From the NCBI GenBank assembly GCA_030637245.1, contig DAOVVI010000056.1:1-8044 (forward strand): DNA of 8,044 nt. Direction: 5' to 3'. This document shows, one piece after another, positions 1 through 6,735 of the stretch (positions are counted from its first letter, which is position 1; every line of letters begins with the position of its first letter). The stretch comes from Cyclobacteriaceae bacterium. GTDB taxonomy: Bacteria; Bacteroidota; Bacteroidia; Cytophagales; Cyclobacteriaceae. The notes beneath the pieces are model-generated. The model ran no database searches. It was not told where the DNA came from and saw nothing but the letters and a program-made list of their open reading frames with translations. The translations under genes were made by a program, and so were the position numbers.

Positions 1-2
1 AA

Positions 3-113
3 CTTCAAAATGATGAACTTAACCTGCCTGACTCGACAGGATTATTAGCACTTCTCGTCTCTCTTGAACCATACAAACCAGGTATAATCCTGACAATAAA
101 TTCGCTCTGCTAA
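3..113 (+). CDS. C-terminal fragment of an unidentified protein (5' end outside window)
   Basis: Reading from base 3, 36 sense codons run open to a TAA at 111-113; the other two forward frames meet stops within the first 50 bases. The peptide (ends with EPYKPGIILTINSLC) has an ordinary globular composition with no low-complexity bias. I do not recognise the family, and 36 residues are too few to assign one. It would lie in the same direction as, and 55 bp upstream of, the small gene that follows, so the two could share a transcript. It could also be chance open frame; extending the contig leftward would settle it. Confidence 0.4.
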   Translation, partial: LQNDELNLPDSTGLLALLVSLEPYKPGIILTINSLC

Positions 114-168
114 AACAATAAAAACTTATAAAAGGTTATACTTGCGGTCAATTATAAAACAATGAGAA

Positions 169-387
169 ATGCCTGATTCCAATAGAAAAACAATGTCGTA
201 TGACAACATGAGGGTTGGCAAAAGGTACTTTCTTAGAAATCATGGCGAAACGACAAGTTTTTTGGTTCTGGAAACTGCAGGGATAGATGACTTCAAAATC
301 AAAGATCTCCTCACACTGGATATTTATCTGTTTGGCGACCTCATCCGCTATGGACGTGGTAAGGATTTTGAACTCTATGAAATCTAA
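169..387 (+). CDS. Small uncharacterised protein, about 64-72 aa
   Basis: A short ORF of 72 codons (stop 385-387) that reads like a real small globular protein. It has mixed hydrophobic and charged residues, no low complexity, and a rhythm of short strands (KRYFLRNHGETTSFLVLE, then YLFGDLIRYGRGKDFELYEI) that suggests a compact all-beta or SH3-like fold. No signal peptide or membrane segment is visible, so it is probably cytoplasmic. Three in-frame starts are possible: 169, 193 and 208. The first eight residues (MPDSNRKT) look unlike the rest, and the start at 193 (MSYDNMRVGKRY) gives a more natural N-terminus. No start has a Shine-Dalgarno sequence, as is common in Bacteroidota. It lies 65 bp upstream of the Dabb gene, but that gene seems to have its own promoter. 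I cannot give a function; it resembles conserved hypothetical proteins of Cytophagales only from memory. Confidence 0.65.
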   Translation: MPDSNRKTMSYDNMRVGKRYFLRNHGETTSFLVLETAGIDDFKIKDLLTLDIYLFGDLIRYGRGKDFELYEI

Positions 388-396
388 CTACTAGCT

Positions 397-430
397 TTGT
401 CAAAGTTTTAACGTTAATTGCTTAGTTTTG
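397..430 (+). promoter_or_regulatory. Candidate Bacteroidota-type promoter of the Dabb gene
   Basis: TAGTTTTG at 423-430 matches the Bacteroidota -7 consensus TAnnTTTG exactly, and a TTG at 397-399 lies 23 bp upstream, at the long end of the 17-23 bp spacing reported for this phylum. Transcription would begin near 437 and give a leader of about 16 bases before the ATG at 453. The motif is short and the DNA AT-rich, so a chance match is possible. Confidence 0.4.
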
Positions 431-452
431 ACTAAATAAAATTCCATATCCG

Positions 453-884
453 ATGAATAAGAGAAGAAAATTTATAAAATCGGCATCGTTGATCGCAGCG
501 GGAGCCGGGGCATTCGGCTACCATGTTTCTCATTCTAAAAGCAAACTAATTCCCATAAATAAAAAAGCAAAAAAAAGTATGTTACACAATGTATATTTCT
601 GGACTAAGGAAGGTGTAAGCGATATTGAGCTTAAGAAATTTGAGCAGGGGATAAAAGATTTTGTCTCCGCTGTTAAGGAAATTCAAAAAGTGGAAATAGG
701 AGTTCCTGCTCCAACTGAAGACCGTGATGTAGTTGACCACTCTTTTGACTATGCTCTATTTATTTGGTTCAAATCCATCGATGACCATAATGTCTATCAA
801 AAACACCATGCACATGAAAAGTTTATTAATGATTTTTCAGGACTTTGGGAAAAAGTAAAAGTCTATGATTCGGAGTTGATTTAA
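453..884 (+). CDS. Tat-exported Dabb (stress-responsive alpha/beta-barrel) family protein
   Basis: The 143-residue product has two parts. Residues 1-28 form a twin-arginine signal: K-R-R-K-F-I-K at 3-9, then a weakly hydrophobic Ala/Gly-rich core (SLIAAGAGAFG), so folded protein is probably exported to the periplasm. I see no lipobox cysteine. Residues from about 43 to the end match the Dabb fold, a roughly 100-residue ferredoxin-like alpha/beta barrel that dimerises. It opens with MLHNVYFW, continues with an acidic/basic helix (IELKKFEQGIKDFVSAV), and has the characteristic FDYALFIWFKS strand followed by DHNVYQKHHAHEKFI. Known Dabb proteins range from stress-induced proteins of unknown activity to polyketide cyclases, so no reaction can be assigned. 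An in-frame TGA at 429-431 rules out a start further upstream. The internal Met43 would give a cytoplasmic version, but the Tat signal is too well formed to discard. The gene converges on the TPR gene, with only 2 bp between stop codons. Confidence 0.88.
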   Translation: MNKRRKFIKSASLIAAGAGAFGYHVSHSKSKLIPINKKAKKSMLHNVYFWTKEGVSDIELKKFEQGIKDFVSAVKEIQKVEIGVPAPTEDRDVVDHSFDYALFIWFKSIDDHNVYQKHHAHEKFINDFSGLWEKVKVYDSELI

Positions 885-886
885 TT

Positions 887-3800
887 TCAATTACCCCGGC
901 AAAAGCGTTTTACTGAAAAAGCAGCCTTTTTATCTCCCAGTTCAACAGCTTTTTGCCAATCTTCGCACGGATTGGCTTCCAACTTGCTAAGTTGATATTT
1001 TGTATTACCCAGAACCCTGAAATAGTCAGGATTGGTAGGTTCAAGCTGGGTTGCCATGGTCAGGTCTGTTACTGCCGACACATAATTATCTACTTTGGCA
1101 AGACAGCTTCCTCTGTTAAAATAAGCATTGGCGTCCTTCGGGCTCAATTCAATTACCCTGGTATAGTCCTTTGCAGCATCATCAAATTTTTCCATTTGCT
1201 CCATTAATATTGCCCTGTTGAAATAATTGTTCGGACTGGAGTTATCAAGCTTCAAGGACCGGTTCAGGTCGTTCATGGCGCTTTCTGTATCATCGATGTA
1301 GATATACGCTTCAGCCCTATTGGTGTAAATATCTGCCTGTTCGCTGTCCAGTTTTAAACATGCTGTAAAGTCATTTATTGCAAGCTGATAGGATTCCTGC
1401 TTCATATGACAAATACCCCTGTTTTTAAATCCGTCTTTTAAGTTTATCCCGCCTGTTATAGCTTTATCCAGATACGTGATGGCTAATGGACAATTATCAG
1501 TATTATAATATGATTGACCAAGAAAATACTGCAATGCAGGTTTCAATTCTTCATGCTTTTCAAGGTTGACTAAATCCTCAATGGCATTTGTGAAATTCTT
1601 CATCTGATAATAACAAGTCCCGCGATTTTCAAAAGCCCTTGTATAATCACTTTTCAATTCCAAAGATTTGTTGTAATCTGCAATTGCCTCATCATACTGC
1701 TCCATAAGCTGTTTCGCCTTACCCCGGTTATTAAAGAGCAAATGATTTTCGACGTCTAAGGAGAGCGCTCTATCATAGTCTAAAATTGCGCCGCCGTAAT
1801 CTTTGATTTTAAATTTGGAATTGGCCCGGTTAAAAAAAGCTTCTGCATGATCAGGATTGATGTTAATGGTTTTATTGAAGTCTTTTATAGCCGGGGTATA
1901 TCTTTTGGTTTCATATCTTGCTACACCCATAGTGAAAAATAATTCCGGATCATTGCTTCCAAGCTCAACAGCTTTGCCCAAGTCGGAAATTGTTTTCGAA
2001 TATTCCCCAATCGAATAATACGACATTCCCCTATTGGTAAACGACACTATATCTTTCAATCCATCATCAATAGAATTGCTCAAATCATTAATTGCAATTT
2101 CAAATTGACCTAACTGGTAATTCGCATGCCCTCTGCAGTAAAAAGCTTTATTATACGTTTCACCTTTGTTTATTGCTATGTTGAGGGATTCTATGGTTTT
2201 TGTATAATTTTCAATGTTAAAATAAGAAATGCCGAGCAGCGTAAATACCATTGTTTCAGCTTTTCCGTTTTTCGCCACTTTTGCCAGGTCTTCAATAGTT
2301 CCTTCCCAATTCTGCTTTACATACCGAAGCTTCCCCCGGCTTCCCAATGCCGGGATATAATCAGGATTTAATTCTATGGATTTATCGTAATCCGATATAG
2401 CTCCATCTGAGTCAGAGGCCAACTCCCTGCATTTTCCTCTTAAATCAAAAATCACTTCGTTGTTTATCCCCAGGTTTATTGCTTCATTAAAAGCTTCAGT
2501 GGCTTTTTGGCAATCTTCGAGCTTATGCCATACATAACCTAAATGAAAGTAGCTTTCACCATTGTTATCGCCTAATTCAATAGCTTTTTCAAGATCTTTT
2601 GCCGCAAGTTCAGATTCCCGCATGTAGTAATATGCGTTTCCTCTGCTGGAATATGCGCCCATATCCATGAATCCTTTACTTTCAGATTCATTTATGTCTT
2701 CGATCACCTGGTCATATTTTTTCAGTTTATAATTGCATTGCGCTCTGTCAACTAACGCTTTCCCATCTTCCACTCCAAGTTTGATGGCAATATTCAAATC
2801 CTCCAACGCCCCTTTAAAATCATCGTTTGATTTCCTGATCCTACCTCTATACCAATAGGCCTTTGGTTCTTTGGTTTCCATACGAATGGCGGCATTCAAA
2901 TCTTCCAAAGCTCCGATCGGATCATCGGTGTTATACCTTGCCAATCCCAACATGGTATAAAGTTCTTTGCCGGTGGCTCCCATTTCTTTGGCCATTGCAA
3001 GTGAGGACAACGCCCCGCCAAAATTTCCCATTTCAAAATAGGCAGTTCCACGGTTTATATATGCTTTTTCATATTCCGGATTAACTTCCAAAGCCTTTGA
3101 ATAATCTGCTATAGCTCCATCTAAATTCTTAAGGTTATAATTCGCTTTCCCTCGATTGTTGAATATTATTTCATCCCTTTGACCAAGACCGATGGCCTTG
3201 TCGTAATCAGATATTGCTCCATTAAAATCTTCATTTCTAAATTTAGAATTCCCCATGAAATAATACACCTCGGCATCCTTCGAATCCAACGATTCTGCTT
3301 TTATTAAATCGGTAATTGCTCCTTCGTAATTTTTTGAATTGTATTTAGCTTTTCCACGCAGCTCAAATAATTGCAATTCTGAATTCTTTAAAGATTCGGC
3401 CTTATCAAAATCATGAATTGCATTATTGAAATCATCGTTGTTATAATTGATAATGCCACGAATAAGATAGGCCCGTGACAGACTATTGTCCAGTTCGATG
3501 GCTTTGTTCATATCAGATCTTGCAGCGCTGATCCTATTCTCGGCAAAATTGATCAAGCCTGAATAATAGAATGCCGTCACATGTTTTGGCATGGCTGATT
3601 TAGCTTTCCCAAAAGCACTTATAGCTGTTTTGGTATCGTCTGCCATGTAGGCGTCAATCCCCTGAATTAGTGAATTTTGAATTTTTAAACCATTGCCAAA
3701 TTCACTGACGGATTTTGATACAGATCTAAGGTTGGTAACAGTTGACATATTGGATACGAATCCTGAAGCTCCGGATTCCTTAAGTGGCACAACAATTCCT

Positions 3801-4363
3801 TCCACTTCGCCTTTGGAATTCAAAACCGGGCTACCAAATAATGGTTCGTCTAATTTCGCATTTAAAAGCAAGGCAGAGCCATAGCCGACAAATTCAGCTT
3901 TTTTGGATATTTTTTTTGAAATACTTCTGGTGGATTGGATGCCTTCGGAAAATATGATTTTTATGGATGATCCTTCCGGTGACATTTCGTTGGCACTTTT
4001 TAAATTGGTGATTTTTGCACTTAACATATTGTCAAGCTCAAGCCTTACTACATCGGTATTCACATCAAATCCATTGATTTTATTTATTTTATGAACGCTG
4101 CTATCTTTGGTAATCACCTGGGCAAAAGCGCCATTTTTGAACAACAATGCATAAGAAAAACCATGGTTTCCATCTATAAAAAAACCTGTCCCTTCTCTGA
4201 GTATTGTGCTGTCATTTTTAAAAACCTGGATATGAAAGACAGCTTTATCGGACTGTGCCAGCATTGATGTAGCATAAAATAAAATAAAGCTAAATACGCC
4301 AATCACAAAATTCATTCGCCTGCTCATTGTCACGATCATTTGATAGTAAATACAGGGCCTCAT
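887..4363 (-). CDS. Exported protein: degenerate trypsin-like domain plus about 27 TPRs
   Basis: A 1158-codon ORF. The likely true start is Met13 (4325-4327) or Met17 (4313-4315), because residues 17-37 then form a clean signal peptide (NFVIGVFSFILFYATSMLAQ); the product should be periplasmic or secreted. Residues about 40-215 resemble the trypsin-like fold: GTGFFI at 58-63, an Asp-hydrophobic strand at 104-108 (DVVRL) and SPVLNSKGEVEGIV at 178-191. By eye alignment only the catalytic Asp (D104) survives; the His position is L74 and the Ser position is F176, so it is probably not a protease. TPR 1 is residues 233-262. TPRs 2-26 run 263-1112 with exactly 34 residues each. A last repeat (1113-1158) carries the cap CEDWQKAVELGDKKA. 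TPR superhelices are protein-binding scaffolds; the partner is unknown. Most repeats have an R-G pair at positions 6-7, and Cys residues are concentrated in the C-terminal half. It is separated from the barrel gene by the hairpin at 4571-4606 and is probably monocistronic. Confidence 0.9.
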   Translation of the reverse strand: MRPCIYYQMIVTMSRRMNFVIGVFSFILFYATSMLAQSDKAVFHIQVFKNDSTILREGTGFFIDGNHGFSYALLFKNGAFAQVITKDSSVHKINKINGFDVNTDVVRLELDNMLSAKITNLKSANEMSPEGSSIKIIFSEGIQSTRSISKKISKKAEFVGYGSALLLNAKLDEPLFGSPVLNSKGEVEGIVVPLKESGASGFVSNMSTVTNLRSVSKSVSEFGNGLKIQNSLIQGIDAYMADDTKTAISAFGKAKSAMPKHVTAFYYSGLINFAENRISAARSDMNKAIELDNSLSRAYLIRGIINYNNDDFNNAIHDFDKAESLKNSELQLFELRGKAKYNSKNYEGAITDLIKAESLDSKDAEVYYFMGNSKFRNEDFNGAISDYDKAIGLGQRDEIIFNNRGKANYNLKNLDGAIADYSKALEVNPEYEKAYINRGTAYFEMGNFGGALSSLAMAKEMGATGKELYTMLGLARYNTDDPIGALEDLNAAIRMETKEPKAYWYRGRIRKSNDDFKGALEDLNIAIKLGVEDGKALVDRAQCNYKLKKYDQVIEDINESESKGFMDMGAYSSRGNAYYYMRESELAAKDLEKAIELGDNNGESYFHLGYVWHKLEDCQKATEAFNEAINLGINNEVIFDLRGKCRELASDSDGAISDYDKSIELNPDYIPALGSRGKLRYVKQNWEGTIEDLAKVAKNGKAETMVFTLLGISYFNIENYTKTIESLNIAINKGETYNKAFYCRGHANYQLGQFEIAINDLSNSIDDGLKDIVSFTNRGMSYYSIGEYSKTISDLGKAVELGSNDPELFFTMGVARYETKRYTPAIKDFNKTININPDHAEAFFNRANSKFKIKDYGGAILDYDRALSLDVENHLLFNNRGKAKQLMEQYDEAIADYNKSLELKSDYTRAFENRGTCYYQMKNFTNAIEDLVNLEKHEELKPALQYFLGQSYYNTDNCPLAITYLDKAITGGINLKDGFKNRGICHMKQESYQLAINDFTACLKLDSEQADIYTNRAEAYIYIDDTESAMNDLNRSLKLDNSSPNNYFNRAILMEQMEKFDDAAKDYTRVIELSPKDANAYFNRGSCLAKVDNYVSAVTDLTMATQLEPTNPDYFRVLGNTKYQLSKLEANPCEDWQKAVELGDKKAAFSVKRFCRGN
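916..931 (+). terminator. Possible terminator of the Dabb gene inside the TPR coding region
   Basis: AAAAAG (916-921), loop CAGC, CTTTTT (926-931) forms a 6-bp A/T stem ending in a T run, 32 bp after the Dabb stop. It encodes Lys-Lys-Ala-Ala-Phe in the opposite gene, so it may be chance. Its architecture (A5-G, four-base loop, C-T5) equals the core of the stronger hairpin at 4571-4606. No other terminator is possible in the 2-bp gap. Confidence 0.3.
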
Positions 4364-4387
4364 CTATATGAAACCCTGACAATTAAG

Positions 4388-4395
4388 CAAAAGTA
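4388..4395 (-). promoter_or_regulatory. Candidate -7 element of the TPR gene promoter
   Basis: On the minus strand this reads TACTTTTG, a full match to the Bacteroidota -7 consensus TAnnTTTG. It lies 24 bp upstream of the first ATG (4363) and about 60 bp upstream of the preferred start at 4327. No TTG is found at the expected 17-23 bp further upstream, so support rests on the -7 motif and its position only. Confidence 0.3.
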
Positions 4396-4502
4396 AATTT
4401 TTAAAATGAAAAATCCTGATTGGCAGCAGGTTATGATGCCTGTAAAATCGAAGTAAAAATTACATTGTGTGATCTTAATTAAAAAGTTAAGCTGAATTTA
4501 TG

Positions 4503-4517
4503 ATTTCAGCCTGAAAT
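4503..4517. repeat. 15-bp palindrome, possible operator
   Basis: ATTTCAG-C-CTGAAAT is a perfect 7+7 bp dyad around one base. Its left arm overlaps a second dyad, GCTGAA (4491-4496) with TTCAGC (4505-4510). It lies in the 254-bp stretch between the TPR gene and the barrel gene, about 110 bp upstream of the candidate TPR promoter. The one-base centre suits a dimeric DNA-binding protein better than an RNA hairpin. No known operator is recognised. Confidence 0.3.
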
Positions 4518-4570
4518 GTTGCCGGTGCATATTTGTAAAACCTACCTCTTATTTAAATATCCGTAATGAC

Positions 4571-4606
4571 TCAACCATGGAAAAAGCGCTCTTTTTCCAT
4601 GGTTGA
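4571..4606 (-). terminator. Strong hairpin, probable terminator of the sigma/anti-sigma/barrel operon
   Basis: Bases 4571-4586 and 4591-4606 are perfectly complementary (16 bp) around the loop CGCT. Each arm contains CCATGG followed or preceded by a run of five A or T. The hairpin begins 11 bp after the stop of the barrel gene. It has no T tract after the stem on either strand; the T5 run lies inside the stem, so termination may use the inner AAAAAG/CTTTTT stem, and it could work in both directions. Confidence 0.7.
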
Positions 4607-4617
4607 AGTCAGATATG

Positions 4618-5697
4618 TTAGAATGAAAGTCCAAAACTAATGGCGTTTAATTCAGGTCCCCGATTTTCTGCAAACAGCGTACTTATATCATAATTTACAA
4701 AAATATCAACCTCACCATATCCCAAAATAAACCTGGCTCCATATCTGATATTGTTCAGATAATAATTATCTTTTTCCCGCAATTTGCTTTTATGACCTGT
4801 TGATCTCCATACCAGCTTTTGCCAACTTCCTATTCGGGTTCCAACATAACCGCCGGCGCCAATACGAAATCCATTTCTTCTGAACCTGGTCTTTTTTTGC
4901 ACAAATCCATCATCATATGTCCTAGTGTTTGTTCTATAACCAAAGTCAAACATCGGAACAAAATGCGCATTCAGATGAACTACGGTTAGCTTACTTTTAG
5001 ACGCCTGCAAATCCACGGGCCACTGTTCAAATTCTACACCTTCGTCACCTTTCACTAACATGGTCCTTGGATCCTGGAATTTAAAATTATACCAACTGAT
5101 CCCTCCGCCATAATCCAGGGCAAATTTTCCAGCTATATGTGTTTGCCATGTAGGCATAATCGCCACATACCACGATCCCCATGGTTTTACGGTATATTGC
5201 TCATTGTTTGCATCAGGGTATTTGCCATCTTCCAGGTAATTATTCATACCGAAATCAAGGGCTGAAACAAAACTGGTTTTACTTCCGGAAAAACGCTTTG
5301 CTTTTCGTTCGTAGTTATATTCCTGTTTCTCTTCAGGTTCATCATCATTCATATCATCAAACTCATCCTCCAATTGCCTGAATTCCTCATCTTCTTCCAC
5401 ACTGTCTTTCAGATACTTTGTCCCTTCATCGTCCTGTAGTATAATTTTTTCAGCTTCATCCATATCATCCTTCGTCGGCACATCAACATCTTCGAGCATC
5501 GAGTTAATATCATACTCCTTCAGTGCTTCCAGGTCTTCTTTACTTTCCACATGGATCAAAATTGTACCTTTTTCACCAAAATGCACTTCAATAGTATCTT
5601 TGGAACTAATTTCATTCGGAAAGTCATCTGCTTTTGCCAATTGCCCGGCAAAAAGTAAGATCGCCACCATTAGTATTGTTCTGTTTTTCATTTTCAT
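4618..5697 (-). CDS. Exported outer-membrane beta-barrel protein with acidic N-terminal segment
   Basis: The 359-residue product starts with a signal peptide: MKMKNR, a hydrophobic core (TILMVAILLFAG) and an AKA cleavage site at 21-23. Residues 34-70 form a small strand-rich module (DTIEVHF...GTILIHV...DLEALKEYDINSML). I recall similar modules in Bacteroidota barrel proteins next to sigma factors, but this is from memory. Residues 70-125 are strongly acidic, with Asp/Glu runs such as VEEDEEFRQLEDEFDDMNDDE, and are probably flexible in the periplasm or able to bind cations. From about 140 to the end, alternating aromatic and Gly-rich strands (SWYVAIMPTW, FALDYGGGISWYNF, FRIGAGGYVGTRIG, YGARFILGYGEVDIFVNY) indicate a barrel of perhaps 8-10 strands. 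The final residues AISFGLSF end in Phe, as expected of the outer-membrane assembly signal. It is the last gene of the sigma/anti-sigma set, 161 bp after its neighbour, and is a candidate target or sensor partner. A second ATG two codons in is possible. Confidence 0.85.
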   Translation of the reverse strand: MKMKNRTILMVAILLFAGQLAKADDFPNEISSKDTIEVHFGEKGTILIHVESKEDLEALKEYDINSMLEDVDVPTKDDMDEAEKIILQDDEGTKYLKDSVEEDEEFRQLEDEFDDMNDDEPEEKQEYNYERKAKRFSGSKTSFVSALDFGMNNYLEDGKYPDANNEQYTVKPWGSWYVAIMPTWQTHIAGKFALDYGGGISWYNFKFQDPRTMLVKGDEGVEFEQWPVDLQASKSKLTVVHLNAHFVPMFDFGYRTNTRTYDDGFVQKKTRFRRNGFRIGAGGYVGTRIGSWQKLVWRSTGHKSKLREKDNYYLNNIRYGARFILGYGEVDIFVNYDISTLFAENRGPELNAISFGLSF

Positions 5698-5704
5698 TAG
5701 TTTT

Positions 5705-5712
5705 CAAATTTA
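5705..5712 (-). promoter_or_regulatory. Weak candidate -7 motif before the barrel gene
   Basis: The minus strand reads TAAATTTG, matching TAnnTTTG, but it ends only 7 bp before the ATG at 5697. Used as a promoter it would give an almost leaderless mRNA, and no TTG is found at 17-23 bp upstream. It is listed because the long spacer before this gene makes a separate promoter plausible. Confidence 0.15.
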
Positions 5713-5783
5713 TTGTGTCTTGTCAAGGATGAAAAGTGGGGCATTTATTAAGCCAAGATTTTTAATTCCTTCCACTATACTCC

Positions 5784-5802
5784 TCCCGAATCAAGTTCGG
5801 GA
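5784..5802. repeat. CCCGAA-TTCGGG palindrome (dispersed intergenic repeat type)
   Basis: TCCCGAA (5784-5790) and TTCGGGA (5796-5802) are perfect inverted 7-mers around TCAAG. The sequence is near-identical to the CCCGAACTTGATTCGGG palindromes I remember as common between genes in Bacteroidota. It is GC-rich against its AT-rich surroundings, lies in the spacer between the anti-sigma and barrel genes, and has no T tract on either side, so it is not a typical terminator. It could stabilise or process the mRNA between the two genes. Confidence 0.6.
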
Positions 5803-5858
5803 ATCAGCGGTTGTAACTTAATAATCCACCCTCTTGTTACTTGAAACTTGACTTAACA

Positions 5859-6689
5859 CTAGTTCGATTTATTTAATAGCTTACCAAAATTCAATGCCAA
5901 CAAGTCTTCTTTGGTGTTGCGCAACTTAGTTTTTCTATCTGCCGTAAGCAGGTGTTCGTCAGAGAATTTGGTAATTTTATTTATTCCTTTATCTATCAAT
6001 GTATTTTTGCCAGAAGCGACCAGTTCAGAATTCTTATCCGCTTTGTAGATAATTTTTACCTGGGGATATGTCTTCTTTGGTTCTTTAATTTCTTGAAACT
6101 CCTGTTGCTCAATTATAACTTTATTTTCAGCCATTACTACTTCAGTTGATTCCTCACTTAATAGAGGTTCTTCATCTATCTCTTCTTGTTCCTCAACTTT
6201 GATATCATTCTGAATTTCATGTTTGTCCAATTTTACTTCGGCTACTAGAAGCACTTTTTCTTCAATCTTTTCAATCGGTGAATCAGTTGTTGATGGCGTT
6301 TCATCAATTTTTTCTACACTTTTTACTTTAGTAATAACCTTTTGAGGCTCATCGGTTTTAATATCGTCCTTTACTTTAATTTCTCCTGAATCCTTATATT
6401 CAATAATCCCCTCTTCAGCGTTAATCTGATCCTTGGCTATTTTATCTTCGTCAATGGACTTAGTTACGAATTGTTCTTTTTTTATAGTCAATGTATTCAA
6501 GGATCGATACCCAATAAATCCCGCTGTGGCAAATAACAAGATCGATGCAGCTATTGCGAATCTCTTGCCCCATACCTTTCTTCTTTTTGAGATTAGCTGT
6601 CCATGAATTTGATCCCAGGCCTGCGGCGATGGTATTTCTTCATGTTTTGACAGTTGATCCTTAAATAATTTATCAAGCCTATTTTTCAT
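5859..6689 (-). CDS. Single-pass membrane protein, probable anti-sigma factor
   Basis: The 276-residue product has the layout of Bacteroidota anti-sigma proteins. A short cytoplasmic N-terminus (residues 1-43) carries the pattern KLFKDQLSKHEEIPSPQAWD...L, typical of the helical sigma-binding region in this group, followed by a basic stop (KRRKVWGKR). One transmembrane helix lies at 44-61 (FAIAASILLFATAGFIGY). The rest, about 210 residues, should be periplasmic. Residues 66-205 are of low complexity, rich in Glu, Lys, Ile and Val, with no recognisable domain. The C-terminus (about 205-276) looks ordered again and ends with DLLALNFGKLLNK. I see no HCC zinc motif, so it is not a zinc anti-sigma factor, and no FecR domain. 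It starts 46 bp after the sigma gene stop, in the same direction, supporting co-transcription. The anti-sigma role is inferred from order and architecture. It might instead be a structural membrane-anchored protein. Confidence 0.75.
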   Translation of the reverse strand: MKNRLDKLFKDQLSKHEEIPSPQAWDQIHGQLISKRRKVWGKRFAIAASILLFATAGFIGYRSLNTLTIKKEQFVTKSIDEDKIAKDQINAEEGIIEYKDSGEIKVKDDIKTDEPQKVITKVKSVEKIDETPSTTDSPIEKIEEKVLLVAEVKLDKHEIQNDIKVEEQEEIDEEPLLSEESTEVVMAENKVIIEQQEFQEIKEPKKTYPQVKIIYKADKNSELVASGKNTLIDKGINKITKFSDEHLLTADRKTKLRNTKEDLLALNFGKLLNKSN

Positions 6690-6735
6690 GTTTTATAATT
6701 TTGTGAAACCTGCTTATTTTAGCCAGAGCGCTTAA

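Noticed and set aside
162..176. Tiny ORF MRNA-stop overlapping the first start of the small gene
   Set aside because: Four codons with no sign of leader-peptide function; chance ATG in an A-rich leader.
2863..3084. Forward-strand ORF opposite the TPR gene (also those at 953-1207, 2126-2371, 3693-3884 and 3903-4094)
   Set aside because: Antisense shadows of a long, well-conserved TPR reading frame; their compositions (Cys, Phe, His-rich) are not protein-like.
887..4363. CRISPR-like or tandem DNA repeat, suggested by the recurring phrases in this region
   Set aside because: The periodicity is 102 bp and follows the 34-residue TPR unit; the DNA copies are highly diverged and explained by the protein.
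4353..4378. CAGGG/CCCTG dyad around the first possible TPR start codon
   Set aside because: Only 5 bp with a 16-base loop; too weak to call a regulatory structure.
5181..5381. Forward ORFs opposite the barrel, anti-sigma and sigma genes (also 5600-5821, 5952-6149 and 7037-7273)
   Set aside because: They lie antisense to confident genes and show no domain, signal or start context of their own.
6696..6703. TAATTTTG on the + strand between the sigma and anti-sigma genes, matching the -7 consensus
   Set aside because: It would drive antisense transcription into the sigma gene, has no TTG at the right spacing, and the motif is expected by chance in AT-rich DNA.
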